A stretch of 64,000 bases of DNA, taken from a virus. The stretch covers positions 62,001-126,000 of the IMG/VR virus record IMGVR_UViG_3300025660_000003, one strand, 5' to 3'. Positions 11,001-18,877 of this stretch are shown one piece after another. A program made the position numbers and the translations under genes. The notes under the pieces were generated by a model. That model did not search any database. It was not told where the DNA came from and was given only the letters and a program-made list of their open reading frames with translations. The number at the start of each line of letters is the position of its first letter. Position 1 is the first letter of the stretch.

Positions 11001-14000
11001 CTCCTGCTCCCGGAGGAGATCGTCGGCCAGGTCTTCTGGGGGTCGTTGAGCAGGCAGGCGGCGAGCAGGGCCACCTGGTCCTTCATGCGCTACGGCCTCG
11101 TACCCGACCAGGTGTTCATTCAGGGCCACGCGGTCGTCAACAACACGGAGATGTCCGATCTCCCCGAGGACAACCCGGCGGCCGGAGGCGGTCAGTGGTG
11201 GCCGTTGCAGACGTTCGGGACGGCAGAGATCCTGCCGAACGTGGACACCTTGCTGCTCAAGGCCACGTCGGCGAGCAGCGTCTACGACCTGAACTACGGC
11301 TACGTCCGGGTGGAGCCATTCTTCACCCCGGACGCCATCTTCGACTACCGGGCAGGCATCCAGCTCGACTCGACCACCATCGGGGCGGGTGGGGCAGAGC
11401 TGCTCCTAGACGACACGCAGCGACAGACCGTCATCCGCAGCCTCATGGTGCTGGAGAACCTGTCTGCTGACCCCACGGCCTACCGGGGCCTGGTGTCGCT
11501 GCCGCAGGTGAGCCACACCGGGCTCTTCCCGCCCTCCGAGATGGGGTGGGCGGTCGAGTCAGGTGCGACCGTGGTGGGGACGCACGAAGGCGCTCAGATG
11601 GTGGTGGTGCAGAACGCCACCCAGCGGGGCCGATGGACCAACAACCTAGTGTTCGACGCCACCGACCCCAGCATCGTCGATGCAGATGAGGGGCGGGTCT
11701 TCGAGGCACGGCTGGAGGTCAAGGCCCGGACGACCAACGCCAACGGTGACTCCGGCATCGTCTTCGGCGGTCAGGTGCAGGGGGCCGGGGCGGTCTTCGC
11801 GTACATCCGGGTCGAGCTGGCTGGAGCTGTCGGCAGCGAGGTGGTCCGGCTGCGGACGGCTACTGGTGTGCCCATCGGGGAGTACACCTTCGACTGGACG
11901 GGGGAGGCCCACACGTTCCGGCTCCTCGCCAACCGGGTAGCGGACACCGTCACCCTGCTCATCGACGACGTGGTGCAGACCCCAAGTGTCGCGTTCACGG
12001 CCTTCTCCGGGGGCACGAACAACACGGAGGCATTCTTCGGCTGCACGGGTCGGGACGCTGCTGATGTCTTCGACACAGCTCTGACGGCCACGGTGGAGTG
12101 GCATCACGTTCACGCCCACGTCCAGGCTCCGGCAGGTGTCGTGCGGACCATCGGTGTCCTGCGAGGGGTGACGGCCAACGCCTACTCGCAGGACATCAAC
12201 GACTACGAGATCCCCCGCACGGACTCCTCGACGGCTCCGAACTCGTGGGCGACCGGGCCGGTCATCGAGTGGTGGGACTGGCGGCAGCCCATCGAGCTGC
12301 GGGTCTACCGCGATCCCGGCTGGGGCGTCACGGTCTTCCGGCCTGACCTGCCCTTGCCTCCCTACTACGTGCCAGAGGACGGCACGGCCGGGGTGGGCTT
12401 CATCACGGAGTCCAACGAACCTTCGGCGGGCTGGATCAACGTCGAGTACAAGAACCTGCCCCCGACCATGGGTGAGCAGCTCGGGTTCGTGGGCTTCGGC
12501 AGCCTGATCCCCGACGACATCAGCCAGGCCCGGTGGGACTGGGTCCGCTACCGGATGTTCAAGCACCCGACCGAGGACCGCATCGCCCCTGAGCACATGG
12601 TCCTCAACCAGTTCAACGTCATCACGAGCGGGGAGCGGACGCAGGACGTGACCCTGGAGTCGGTCATCGTTCAGACGATGGACAAGACGCGGCTCTCCTT
12701 GCTGCCGACGCACCTGTACGCCGAGTCCATCTACAAGATCATCGACGGTGTGACGATCTGGACGCGGGATTTCTGGACCTTCGATCCGGCATCGCAGCTC
12801 GTCACCCTCCAGCCTGATCCGCTGACGGGAGCCGCACGGGAGTTCTCGGCAGAGCACGCCAACGTCACGGTGATGTTCACGCCCGGCCTGCCGGTCACGA
12901 ACACCTACCTGGGTCTCCAGCCGCTCCTGGACGGGGTGACGCTGCTCAACGAGGGCACGCCTCCGATTCCGATGAGCCAGACGGCCGAGAGCGAGATCGA
13001 GACGGTCTACGGCTCGCATTTGAACGACCCAGAGGACGTGCTCAACGACGACCCGGACTTCGTGCTCAACGACCCGCACAGGACGATCCGTCACAACGAC
13101 GTGGACGGCTCGCTCTACGAGGCCCTGGAGTTCATCGAGGTCAACAACGGCGGGCAGACCGATCTCCTCGCAGCCATCTGCGAGCGTGGTCCCGGCACAG
13201 GCTTCTCCGGGCACTCGCCCACCGAGGGGGAGGACATCTACTCCAAGACCGGCGGTGGAGCAGATCTCGGTGGCGTGGGTGATGTCGCTGACCTGTTCGC
13301 CACGGGCGACAAGGTCGGGATGGCGGTCGGGGCAGAGGTCTTCGACTTCAGCGGGACGATGTTCTGGCACGACACGGCCTTCTTGCCCCAGCCGGACTGG
13401 CAGCAGAAGGGCGGGATGCCTGGCGGGATGCTCTTCGCCTCGGGCGGCAACTTCGTCAACCCGGTGGTGGACGCGAACGGCGACATCATCCCCGGAGCTG
13501 TCGTCGCAGGTGGCGGCACCCTCGGACCAGGCTCAGCAGTCCTGTTCCCCACCTTCCCGGCCAGAGGGCCTGTGGGTGGCGACCAGGGGCGTATCTACCA
13601 GCGCACGGACTGGTACATGAGCCTCCGCTCTGTGCTGGCGACCGGCTCCGGTGGTTCGGCAGGTTCGGCAGGCTCCGCAGGTTCGGCAGGCTCCGCAGGT
13701 GGTGGTGGTGCGGTCGAAACTCCGCTGGACGAAGACTGGACGGCATCCGGGTGGGACACCGACGCCCCGAGCGGTCCCGACACGCAGGTCGTCAACCCGA
13801 CCGGGGTGACCAATCCCCTTGGTGCGGCTATCGGGTACATGCTCGGGGCAGGCGACTACTCTCGCTACGGTCCGTGGGGTGGTCTGGGTGCTCTGTCGGC
13901 CGCCAGGGACAGCGGGAGCTTCGTGTTCGTGGTCTCGCTCGAAGAAAACGACCGGGTCATGCTCTGGAACCGGACCACCCTCAGTCCACATCCCTTCGTT

Positions 14001-14447
14001 GCGAAGGCGGTCCCCACGAACCCGAACCACCACTTCCAGCGAGGGCCGAACGAGCACATCGCCCTGGCGAACGCCATCAACGGCTCCAGCATCCGTGGCG
14101 ACTACTTCGCTGTTGCGGGTCTGACCCTCAGCGGCCAGCTCAGCGTCACGGTCTACACGCTCGCTCCGGCTCTGCCGAACAGCAACCCGGACACGGCGGT
14201 CATCGGCACCAACACCCTGAACATCGCCCTGGCCGACACCCTCCCGACCGAGAACGTGGCCCCGCCGGGCTGGACCCTTGGAGTCCCCTGGGGCGGCTCG
14301 GGGCTCCAGCAGTCATCTCTGCTGGCTGGTGGGGACCAGACCATCGACCACTTGAACGCCTACGACGCCCGCTTGGGTATCGTGGCGAACGGCGGCCAGT
14401 TGCTCCCCTTGGGGTCGAGAGTCAAGTTGATTTTCCAGCCAGCTTGA
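8016..14447 (+). CDS. Giant tail/adhesin-like structural protein (2143 aa)
   Basis: The longest protein in the window. Residues about 35-95 are Gly/Tyr-rich (YGGVGFL, YGLGSYGS, YGLGGYGS repeats). Residues about 100-310 look like tandem bacterial Ig-like domains (IFFSEEVDTTNP, LLVTFSHPMLQ), the kind seen in surface adhesins. Residues about 1225-1330 resemble a concanavalin A/LamG-type domain (FEARLEVKART to VTLLIDDVVQTP). A flexible Gly-Ser-Ala linker sits at about 1877-1899, followed by a distinct C-terminal domain of about 240 residues. A tail fibre, tail-tip or receptor-binding role is inferred from position and domain type. No enzymatic motif was seen. Confidence 0.6.
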   Translation: MAFTPPTNPEDSYALSPFGFGPFPLPGESVDVAPPHPVGGGYGGVGFLSAGDLPDNGSPYGLGSYGSRWFSRPKVNISGGYGGDPYGLGGYGSTEVTPPYISSAISLDGFTIEIFFSEEVDTTNPALTDPTSYTLEPITGAAPATVLSVHIEKLGSLNLAAGDTIVGATSVVITHTGTTQGGMYKAHATGLTDIAGNPIIDADAPFLAKGEPPTFTVSLPAPDAGNELLVTFSHPMLQNAGGFPAMGSYDFAVAASNPYPIDLVPTSIVVVSPTQVRLGVKGMTSLNYDLTVSEAFAFAFDTTLGLRNCTIYEQGAGTITESAGYLVWSRPKNAGSFGREWRDTSGTITPLTSTLRGDCTFDFSNAAFDPPISMFPAPEICGIAIQDGVPGNGIAVYITLQQSITGVEQIRMQSGTFDMTVDATWSDAVHTISFVRNMQAGIVTFLLDEQPLTSTAIANVDGPADSQAAIRFGFYGGGWDISGVRLHSVILTSSTTVFSSAWNFLHGQIGQFLGSDVLTRDRLLTQRGPLVKGWGDATPATEADVAVVINGTAVSVAEVNPYIGGIVMAVPVPLLPLGDPQSSVAVDYKWFKSPVMELAGLNTLGLVLNKFDCARRGHHDPAAHGDQVQVLPGQPDFMANPGEPKGAVDIHRFPMSVVLGPMSRSEPLYIGHRYMGFERAYSALTNSPTTLLLNQAPGRVSVPGFEREVAGVSVAYEGLVKPVDAAPAWALDGADYGAVDHDADAGIDLGTYTIIDPIVGDAGPTETATVYHRGLDLTYPSSINLVARFQTAATALFDTDHVAPSPAPTGLVTVPTADGVFTGVGFGIHDNRHLYFCGVLLINGVEHVGLLLNPKRIHEWESWAIGPKSILTASSQSRGVFPSSQVPTGFKVGSKFQRLTGTQVGVYTATSVVAQSDGTTTVDFTPELPSPWDIYGNKYTEVVFETRASLKPFTYRLDLDTDQQVAELRISGETRGVVTRIDGNVPPVPVAAQTSLLLPEEIVGQVFWGSLSRQAASRATWSFMRYGLVPDQVFIQGHAVVNNTEMSDLPEDNPAAGGGQWWPLQTFGTAEILPNVDTLLLKATSASSVYDLNYGYVRVEPFFTPDAIFDYRAGIQLDSTTIGAGGAELLLDDTQRQTVIRSLMVLENLSADPTAYRGLVSLPQVSHTGLFPPSEMGWAVESGATVVGTHEGAQMVVVQNATQRGRWTNNLVFDATDPSIVDADEGRVFEARLEVKARTTNANGDSGIVFGGQVQGAGAVFAYIRVELAGAVGSEVVRLRTATGVPIGEYTFDWTGEAHTFRLLANRVADTVTLLIDDVVQTPSVAFTAFSGGTNNTEAFFGCTGRDAADVFDTALTATVEWHHVHAHVQAPAGVVRTIGVLRGVTANAYSQDINDYEIPRTDSSTAPNSWATGPVIEWWDWRQPIELRVYRDPGWGVTVFRPDLPLPPYYVPEDGTAGVGFITESNEPSAGWINVEYKNLPPTMGEQLGFVGFGSLIPDDISQARWDWVRYRMFKHPTEDRIAPEHMVLNQFNVITSGERTQDVTLESVIVQTMDKTRLSLLPTHLYAESIYKIIDGVTIWTRDFWTFDPASQLVTLQPDPLTGAAREFSAEHANVTVMFTPGLPVTNTYLGLQPLLDGVTLLNEGTPPIPMSQTAESEIETVYGSHLNDPEDVLNDDPDFVLNDPHRTIRHNDVDGSLYEALEFIEVNNGGQTDLLAAICERGPGTGFSGHSPTEGEDIYSKTGGGADLGGVGDVADLFATGDKVGMAVGAEVFDFSGTMFWHDTAFLPQPDWQQKGGMPGGMLFASGGNFVNPVVDANGDIIPGAVVAGGGTLGPGSAVLFPTFPARGPVGGDQGRIYQRTDWYMSLRSVLATGSGGSAGSAGSAGSAGSAGGGGAVETPLDEDWTASGWDTDAPSGPDTQVVNPTGVTNPLGAAIGYMLGAGDYSRYGPWGGLGALSAARDSGSFVFVVSLEENDRVMLWNRTTLSPHPFVAKAVPTNPNHHFQRGPNEHIALANAINGSSIRGDYFAVAGLTLSGQLSVTVYTLAPALPNSNPDTAVIGTNTLNIALADTLPTENVAPPGWTLGVPWGGSGLQQSSLLAGGDQTIDHLNAYDARLGIVANGGQLLPLGSRVKLIFQPA
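13644..13710 (+). repeat. Gly-Ser-Ala coding microrepeat in the giant tail protein
   Basis: Nine-base units of the GGTTCGGCA / GGCTCCGCA type repeat here, encoding GSGGSAGSAGSAGSAGSAGGGG. The two unit variants alternate at synonymous positions, so the protein repeat is kept while the DNA is partly diversified. It reads as a flexible interdomain linker, as in the 15.5 kb protein. Confidence 0.8.
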
Positions 14448-14508
14448 CCCGGTATCCAGCCTATGAGACGCGGAAGATGAGCAACCGGCCTTGCCCCGGG
14501 AGGAGCTG
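14448..14508 (+). promoter_or_regulatory. Putative late promoter (GCCTAT class) and leader
   Basis: The gap holds CCGGTATCCAGCCTATGAG with GCCTAT at 14459-14464, exactly 44 nt before the ATG at 14509, the same distance as at 4794-4839. A CGGT box lies 5 nt upstream of GCCTAT, as at 22567 and 40830. A strong GGGAGGAG ribosome binding site at 14498-14505 supports the ATG at 14509 over an in-frame TTG at 14491. Confidence 0.5.
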
Positions 14509-15141
14509 ATGCCCCAGTACAGCGAGCAGATGAAGCGACAGCGGCAGCAGGTCAAGATGGGCCTGGCGTTGCAGTTCGCTGATGCTCCCCTTCGAGCAAA
14601 GAAGGGCACCTTCATCTTCGACATGAAGGACGCGGAGACGGGCGAGCAGCTCGCCTACTTCGAGAAGGACAACATCATCACCCTGGACGCAGGGATCGCC
14701 GGGGCTGCCCACTTCAAGGGCGACATGACCGGCGGGCTGAAGATGCTGGCCATCGGGACGGGTGCGACGGGCAACCTGCTCTCGCCGGATGCCCCGCAGA
14801 ACACCCAGCGCAAGCTCAACAACGAGATTCAGCGCAAGGCGTTTTCGTCAACGACGTACCGCACGGCCGAGGGTGTGGCGGTCAGCTACCGCACGCACAT
14901 CGTTGACTTCACCACGACCTACGGCGAGGCCGAGGCGGTGGGTGCCCTCAACGAGATGGGGCTGCTGGTCCCGGCATCGATCAACCCGGCGACGCTGAAC
15001 CCCATCAACAACGGGCCGTCCAACTACGACGCGAGCATCGACGTGGCCGGACTGGACTTGATGGTCAACTACCTGACCTTCAGCGTCATCTCCAAGCCTG
15101 CCACGGCGGTCCTCGCGATCACCTGGCGCTTGACCTTCTAA
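14509..15141 (+). CDS. Conserved small tail/virion structural protein
   Basis: A 210-residue protein. The start is chosen because GGGAGGAG precedes the ATG; a TTG 18 nt upstream overlaps that site. The segment KDNIITLDAGIAGAAHF, followed by LKMLAIGTGATGN, resembles phage fibre/virion proteins with a 'VGKNLI...G...IAVGTG' pattern in which the protein opens with a basic helix and then a conserved GTG motif. The C-terminus is a hydrophobic beta strand (LTFSVISKPATAVLAITWRLTF). It lies among tail genes, 10 nt before the next. Exact role unknown; a tail fibre connector or fibre subunit is likely. Confidence 0.5.
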   Translation: MPQYSEQMKRQRQQVKMGLALQFADAPLRAKKGTFIFDMKDAETGEQLAYFEKDNIITLDAGIAGAAHFKGDMTGGLKMLAIGTGATGNLLSPDAPQNTQRKLNNEIQRKAFSSTTYRTAEGVAVSYRTHIVDFTTTYGEAEAVGALNEMGLLVPASINPATLNPINNGPSNYDASIDVAGLDLMVNYLTFSVISKPATAVLAITWRLTF

Positions 15142-15151
15142 GGGGCTGACG

Positions 15152-18100
15152 ATGGCGGTCAAGGACCACACACAGCACTTCGCGGCTGTCCAGGCGTCTC
15201 CCACGCCTCCTGACAACCAGGTGCCGAACACCGTGTCCCGCTCGCCTGGAACTGGTGAGCGTGCGTTCATCGGTGTCGTCGCTGAGTCCGGCAAGCCGGT
15301 CCTCGACGCTGAGCTGAACCTGCACCAGAGCGCACAGTGGATGGAGGACTTCCTCCTCCGTCGCTGGCAGACGCCTTCGGGCTGGCTCCGGGGCCGCACA
15401 CACCTCGACGCCTACTGCGACTGGAGCCTGGAGACGGCCCCTGCTGGCGTCACCGACGACTCCGGCCTCGTAGACCCCGGTGGTTCCGGCGGCTCCGGCG
15501 GTTCCGGCGGCTCCGGTGGTTCCGGCGGCTCTGCTGGTGGTGGCAACCTCATCGCTGACGACGGAACGCTCCTGGACTCCGTGATTCTTCCGAGGCTCGA
15601 AGCCACGGTCGCCGGACATCCGGTGGTGGTCGAGTACACGAACACGAAGACGCCGGGCTACAACCTCATCGGCCTGACGCCCGCGAAGATCTACGACGGC
15701 ACGAACGCGACGGTGAAGCGCACCGACATGATCTTCCTGGAGGTCTGGCGGGCGCTGGTGGCCCCCTCGCCCTTCGCCACAGGTGCGATCCAGGTCAATG
15801 ACAACGGGTCGGTGGCCCCAGGCGACTGGTTCCGCATCAATGGCATCTCCCTAACGGCGACGGCGGGTGTGCCTGCTCTCAACCAGTTCACCATCGGGGC
15901 CACGGCCGACATCACAGCCGCGAACATCGCCGCCGCGCTCAACCTGGCCGCCAACTCGTTCGACACCATCCTCACGGCCAGAGCGACGACCAACGTGGTC
16001 CTCCTGACTGCTGACCTGCCTGGTGCTGGCGATGTCATCAGCCAGACGGGCAACTTCATCACCTTGCTGGTCCTGGTGGCTACCCCGGGCTCGATGGTCA
16101 TTTCGGGAGCCACGCTGGTCGGTGGTGCTGACCGTCCGAACAAGCCGGAGAGCGAGCAGGACAAGATTTTCCGGCACGGCAACGTGCTGTCCCCGAGTCC
16201 CGTGTGGCTCGATGACGAGCTGGTCGATCCCATCATCGCGGTCGAGAGCAGCCAGCGCATCCAGCTCCACTACCGCATCCGCACGACGAGCGATGCGGAG
16301 GCCCTCAACTACAAGAAGCACCCGGACGGCTTCTCGAACCTCATCGCAGGTGGTGGCCCGAACGACGCGGCCATCTTCGCGCAGGGCAACCGCAGCGTCC
16401 CGGTGTGGGCTGGCAACGGCGTGGACACCGTGTCCTACCCCTTCGTCCCCGCCGACAAGACGAAGACCTGGCTCCAGTCGTCCGCCGTGGCCTACGGCTG
16501 GGAAGACGACGGCCTGTACGTCGCGGGCGACGGGTCGGCTACCGCAGCAGCGAACCTCGGAGCCCTCGACGGCTTCGTGTTCGCCATCCCCATCGCCTTC
16601 GTCCACCGGCACAACAACGTCAGCGACATGCTGGCGGGCTTCAAGGGCTTCGACCCGGAGAGCAACGCCAACGGTGCCCCGAAGTACGGTCACACCGGCT
16701 ACGTCGGCCCGCTGGGCAACATCCCGGCAGGTGACTCCGACCGCCCGGACGGCGAGTTCTGCAACGTCATCACGACCAACAACCTGCTGGACCTCCGCAG
16801 GCACGTCATCTTCCCCGGTGTGGATCTCGCGTCGGAGCTGAAGTATCAGGTCCAGAGCCTCATGGACGGCACCTTGCGGAGCTGGTCGGTGGACACCGCC
16901 AGCAAGCAGACCCTCGGTGGTGACTCCGGGGATGTCTCGACCCGCTACCTCATCTGCAACGAGGTCGGCCGCACGGAGTCCGAAGGTGCGACGCCCCCTC
17001 TGGCGGGCGAGAACACGGAGCGGGGCGAGCTGATCCGCAGCTACGACCACATCTGCCGAAGGTTCGCTGACCAGCCGGTCATCGAGCGGGTGCTCATCGC
17101 CTTCTGGCCGGGCGACCGCAATGGGGTCCCCGTGCTGCCCGGTACGGACAATCCCGGCAAGTACATCGTCAAGGACCCAGCAGACGCGGCCACCTGGTAC
17201 GAGGGCGACGTGCTCAACCTCGATCTGGAGTTCCTGAACTCCACGACGCTCGGTGGTCTGTTCGACTCGCGGCCGGGTGCCGGGCTCAACGTGGGCTCCG
17301 GCACGGGCATCCCGGATCAGAACTTCCTCCAGTTCGCTCCGGCGGGCACGGTCATCACCGATGTCCTGAACGCCTGGCACGACGACGGCCACTACAACCA
17401 GGTGACCAACCAGAACGTGCAGCTCGGCATCGTCAAGGGCCTGGGCACGACGCACCTCGAAGTCACCCTGGATGCCAACGACACGCTGACGACAGAGGGG
17501 CAGCCCATCGGTGTCGAGCACAAGATGGTCGGTTCCGGGGCGCTGGCCGGAGCTGAGACTTTCGGCTCTCCGAGGCGCATCTTCTTGGAGGTCGAGATCA
17601 CCTACCCCATCGGGGTGGGTACGACCGACACGCCCGACCACGAGATCACCCCGGACACCGATGTCTACACGGACAGCGTCCTGACGGTCACTGGCCCCGG
17701 TCCGCTCATCGAGAACGACGTGCTCCAGCGGCCTGCTGACTTCGAGAACCTCCTGGCAGCTCGCTACCGCAGCGGCTTCCGCGAGGTGCAGACGGAGTAC
17801 GTGGCGAACGACACCATCAACATCGCGGCTCCCCTGGCAGGTACGGCCATCGGGGTCGCGACGGTCGAGCAGATCGTCTCGACCGACCGGAACACCCTCC
17901 GGTTCCCCCGCCGGGTCTACGGCGACAAGGTGGCAACGGGCCTGTACGTCAACGACGTGCCTGGTGGGGTCGTTCAGACGGTGAACCCGACCACCTCAGA
18001 GTTCGGCTCTTCCAGCCGCATCGTGGAGCTGGCCGGGGGCGGGGGCATTCCCCTCTCTGGGGTGGGCCACACGCTCTGCGACATCCGGTACTTCGCTCAG

Positions 18101-18877
18101 GACCCGATCCCGAACTACGGGGTCAACGGTGGCGGCTACCAGGTGGCCTACTACTTCCGATCGAACTCGCCCCAGACGGCGGGGACGAAGGAGGGCGACA
18201 TCACCTCGACGGGCGACGGCACCTTGCCGACGAGCCTGCTGGTGGAAGCTCTGCTCGTCAGCCCGAGCATCTGGACCGGCCAGGTCGGGATGGGTGGTCA
18301 CGAACTGGCCTTCCCTTACGAATCCCCCCTGGACCAGATCCCCATCAACGACGGGACGCTGGTTCCGGCGGGCTCGCAGCAGATCAGCGGGACGACGGAG
18401 GAGTGGTACTTCGCAGCGACCGCAGAGGTGGCACTCGACCACTTCGATGCGGACACCGGGCTGCTCAACCTGCACGCCTTCGTCCAGATGGATGTCCAGG
18501 ACGACTTGAGCTTCGGCGGGTCGGACAACGAGCACAAGCCTCGGAAGGACGCGGAGTTCCGGGCCTACTACCCGTTCGCGGACGACGAATCCTACCGGCC
18601 GACGCTCTTCGCGCAGCCGCTCTTCGGGGCGACGCGGCACAAGTCGTTCACCCCGTTCCTGGCGAGGGCCGTGGAAGACGTGCCCGGAGTCGCTGGTGGT
18701 CTGCTGTTCCGCAAGTCGGAGCTGCTGCTCATCGTGCTCTCCCGGTTCGCGGAGCTGGACGATGACAACAACGTGCGGTTCATCGACCCGCAGAGCAGCA
18801 ACAGGACGCTGGCGGCGGTCTACCGCACCCGCAACCTTCTTCTGACCGTGGGAGATCGCACATGCCTCGGATCGTAA
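15152..18877 (+). CDS. Tail protein with 'GKPxLDAELNL' N-terminal domain (paralogue A)
   Basis: A 1241-residue structural protein. Residues about 36-60 hold RAFIGVVAESGKPVLDAELNL. The same block, followed by FLEVW, a YGNV-like HGNV, RIQLHYRIR, HPDGF, a DGFVFAIPI strand and LLDLRRHVI, recurs in order in the 29.1 kb protein (ASVIWQKGKPPLDAELNL, FLEVW, YGNV, RVQVQYRIR, HPDGF, DGYTYAIPI, VLDLRRAV), so the two are paralogues over their first 450 residues or so. A (GGS)n linker interrupts the domain at about residues 110-131 and is absent from the paralogue. The gene's last 16 bases overlap the next start. Probably a baseplate or fibre-attachment protein; not assigned to a named family. Confidence 0.6.
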   Translation: MAVKDHTQHFAAVQASPTPPDNQVPNTVSRSPGTGERAFIGVVAESGKPVLDAELNLHQSAQWMEDFLLRRWQTPSGWLRGRTHLDAYCDWSLETAPAGVTDDSGLVDPGGSGGSGGSGGSGGSGGSAGGGNLIADDGTLLDSVILPRLEATVAGHPVVVEYTNTKTPGYNLIGLTPAKIYDGTNATVKRTDMIFLEVWRALVAPSPFATGAIQVNDNGSVAPGDWFRINGISLTATAGVPALNQFTIGATADITAANIAAALNLAANSFDTILTARATTNVVLLTADLPGAGDVISQTGNFITLLVLVATPGSMVISGATLVGGADRPNKPESEQDKIFRHGNVLSPSPVWLDDELVDPIIAVESSQRIQLHYRIRTTSDAEALNYKKHPDGFSNLIAGGGPNDAAIFAQGNRSVPVWAGNGVDTVSYPFVPADKTKTWLQSSAVAYGWEDDGLYVAGDGSATAAANLGALDGFVFAIPIAFVHRHNNVSDMLAGFKGFDPESNANGAPKYGHTGYVGPLGNIPAGDSDRPDGEFCNVITTNNLLDLRRHVIFPGVDLASELKYQVQSLMDGTLRSWSVDTASKQTLGGDSGDVSTRYLICNEVGRTESEGATPPLAGENTERGELIRSYDHICRRFADQPVIERVLIAFWPGDRNGVPVLPGTDNPGKYIVKDPADAATWYEGDVLNLDLEFLNSTTLGGLFDSRPGAGLNVGSGTGIPDQNFLQFAPAGTVITDVLNAWHDDGHYNQVTNQNVQLGIVKGLGTTHLEVTLDANDTLTTEGQPIGVEHKMVGSGALAGAETFGSPRRIFLEVEITYPIGVGTTDTPDHEITPDTDVYTDSVLTVTGPGPLIENDVLQRPADFENLLAARYRSGFREVQTEYVANDTINIAAPLAGTAIGVATVEQIVSTDRNTLRFPRRVYGDKVATGLYVNDVPGGVVQTVNPTTSEFGSSSRIVELAGGGGIPLSGVGHTLCDIRYFAQDPIPNYGVNGGGYQVAYYFRSNSPQTAGTKEGDITSTGDGTLPTSLLVEALLVSPSIWTGQVGMGGHELAFPYESPLDQIPINDGTLVPAGSQQISGTTEEWYFAATAEVALDHFDADTGLLNLHAFVQMDVQDDLSFGGSDNEHKPRKDAEFRAYYPFADDESYRPTLFAQPLFGATRHKSFTPFLARAVEDVPGVAGGLLFRKSELLLIVLSRFAELDDDNNVRFIDPQSSNRTLAAVYRTRNLLLTVGDRTCLGS
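15478..15540 (+). repeat. Gly-Gly-Ser coding microrepeat
   Basis: Near-perfect GGTTCCGGCGGCTCCGGC units encode a run of six GGS triplets ending in SAGGG. It sits as an insertion in an otherwise conserved paralogous domain, so it is probably a flexible linker. The unit is related to, but different from, the Gly-Ser-Ala repeat at 13.65 kb. Confidence 0.8.
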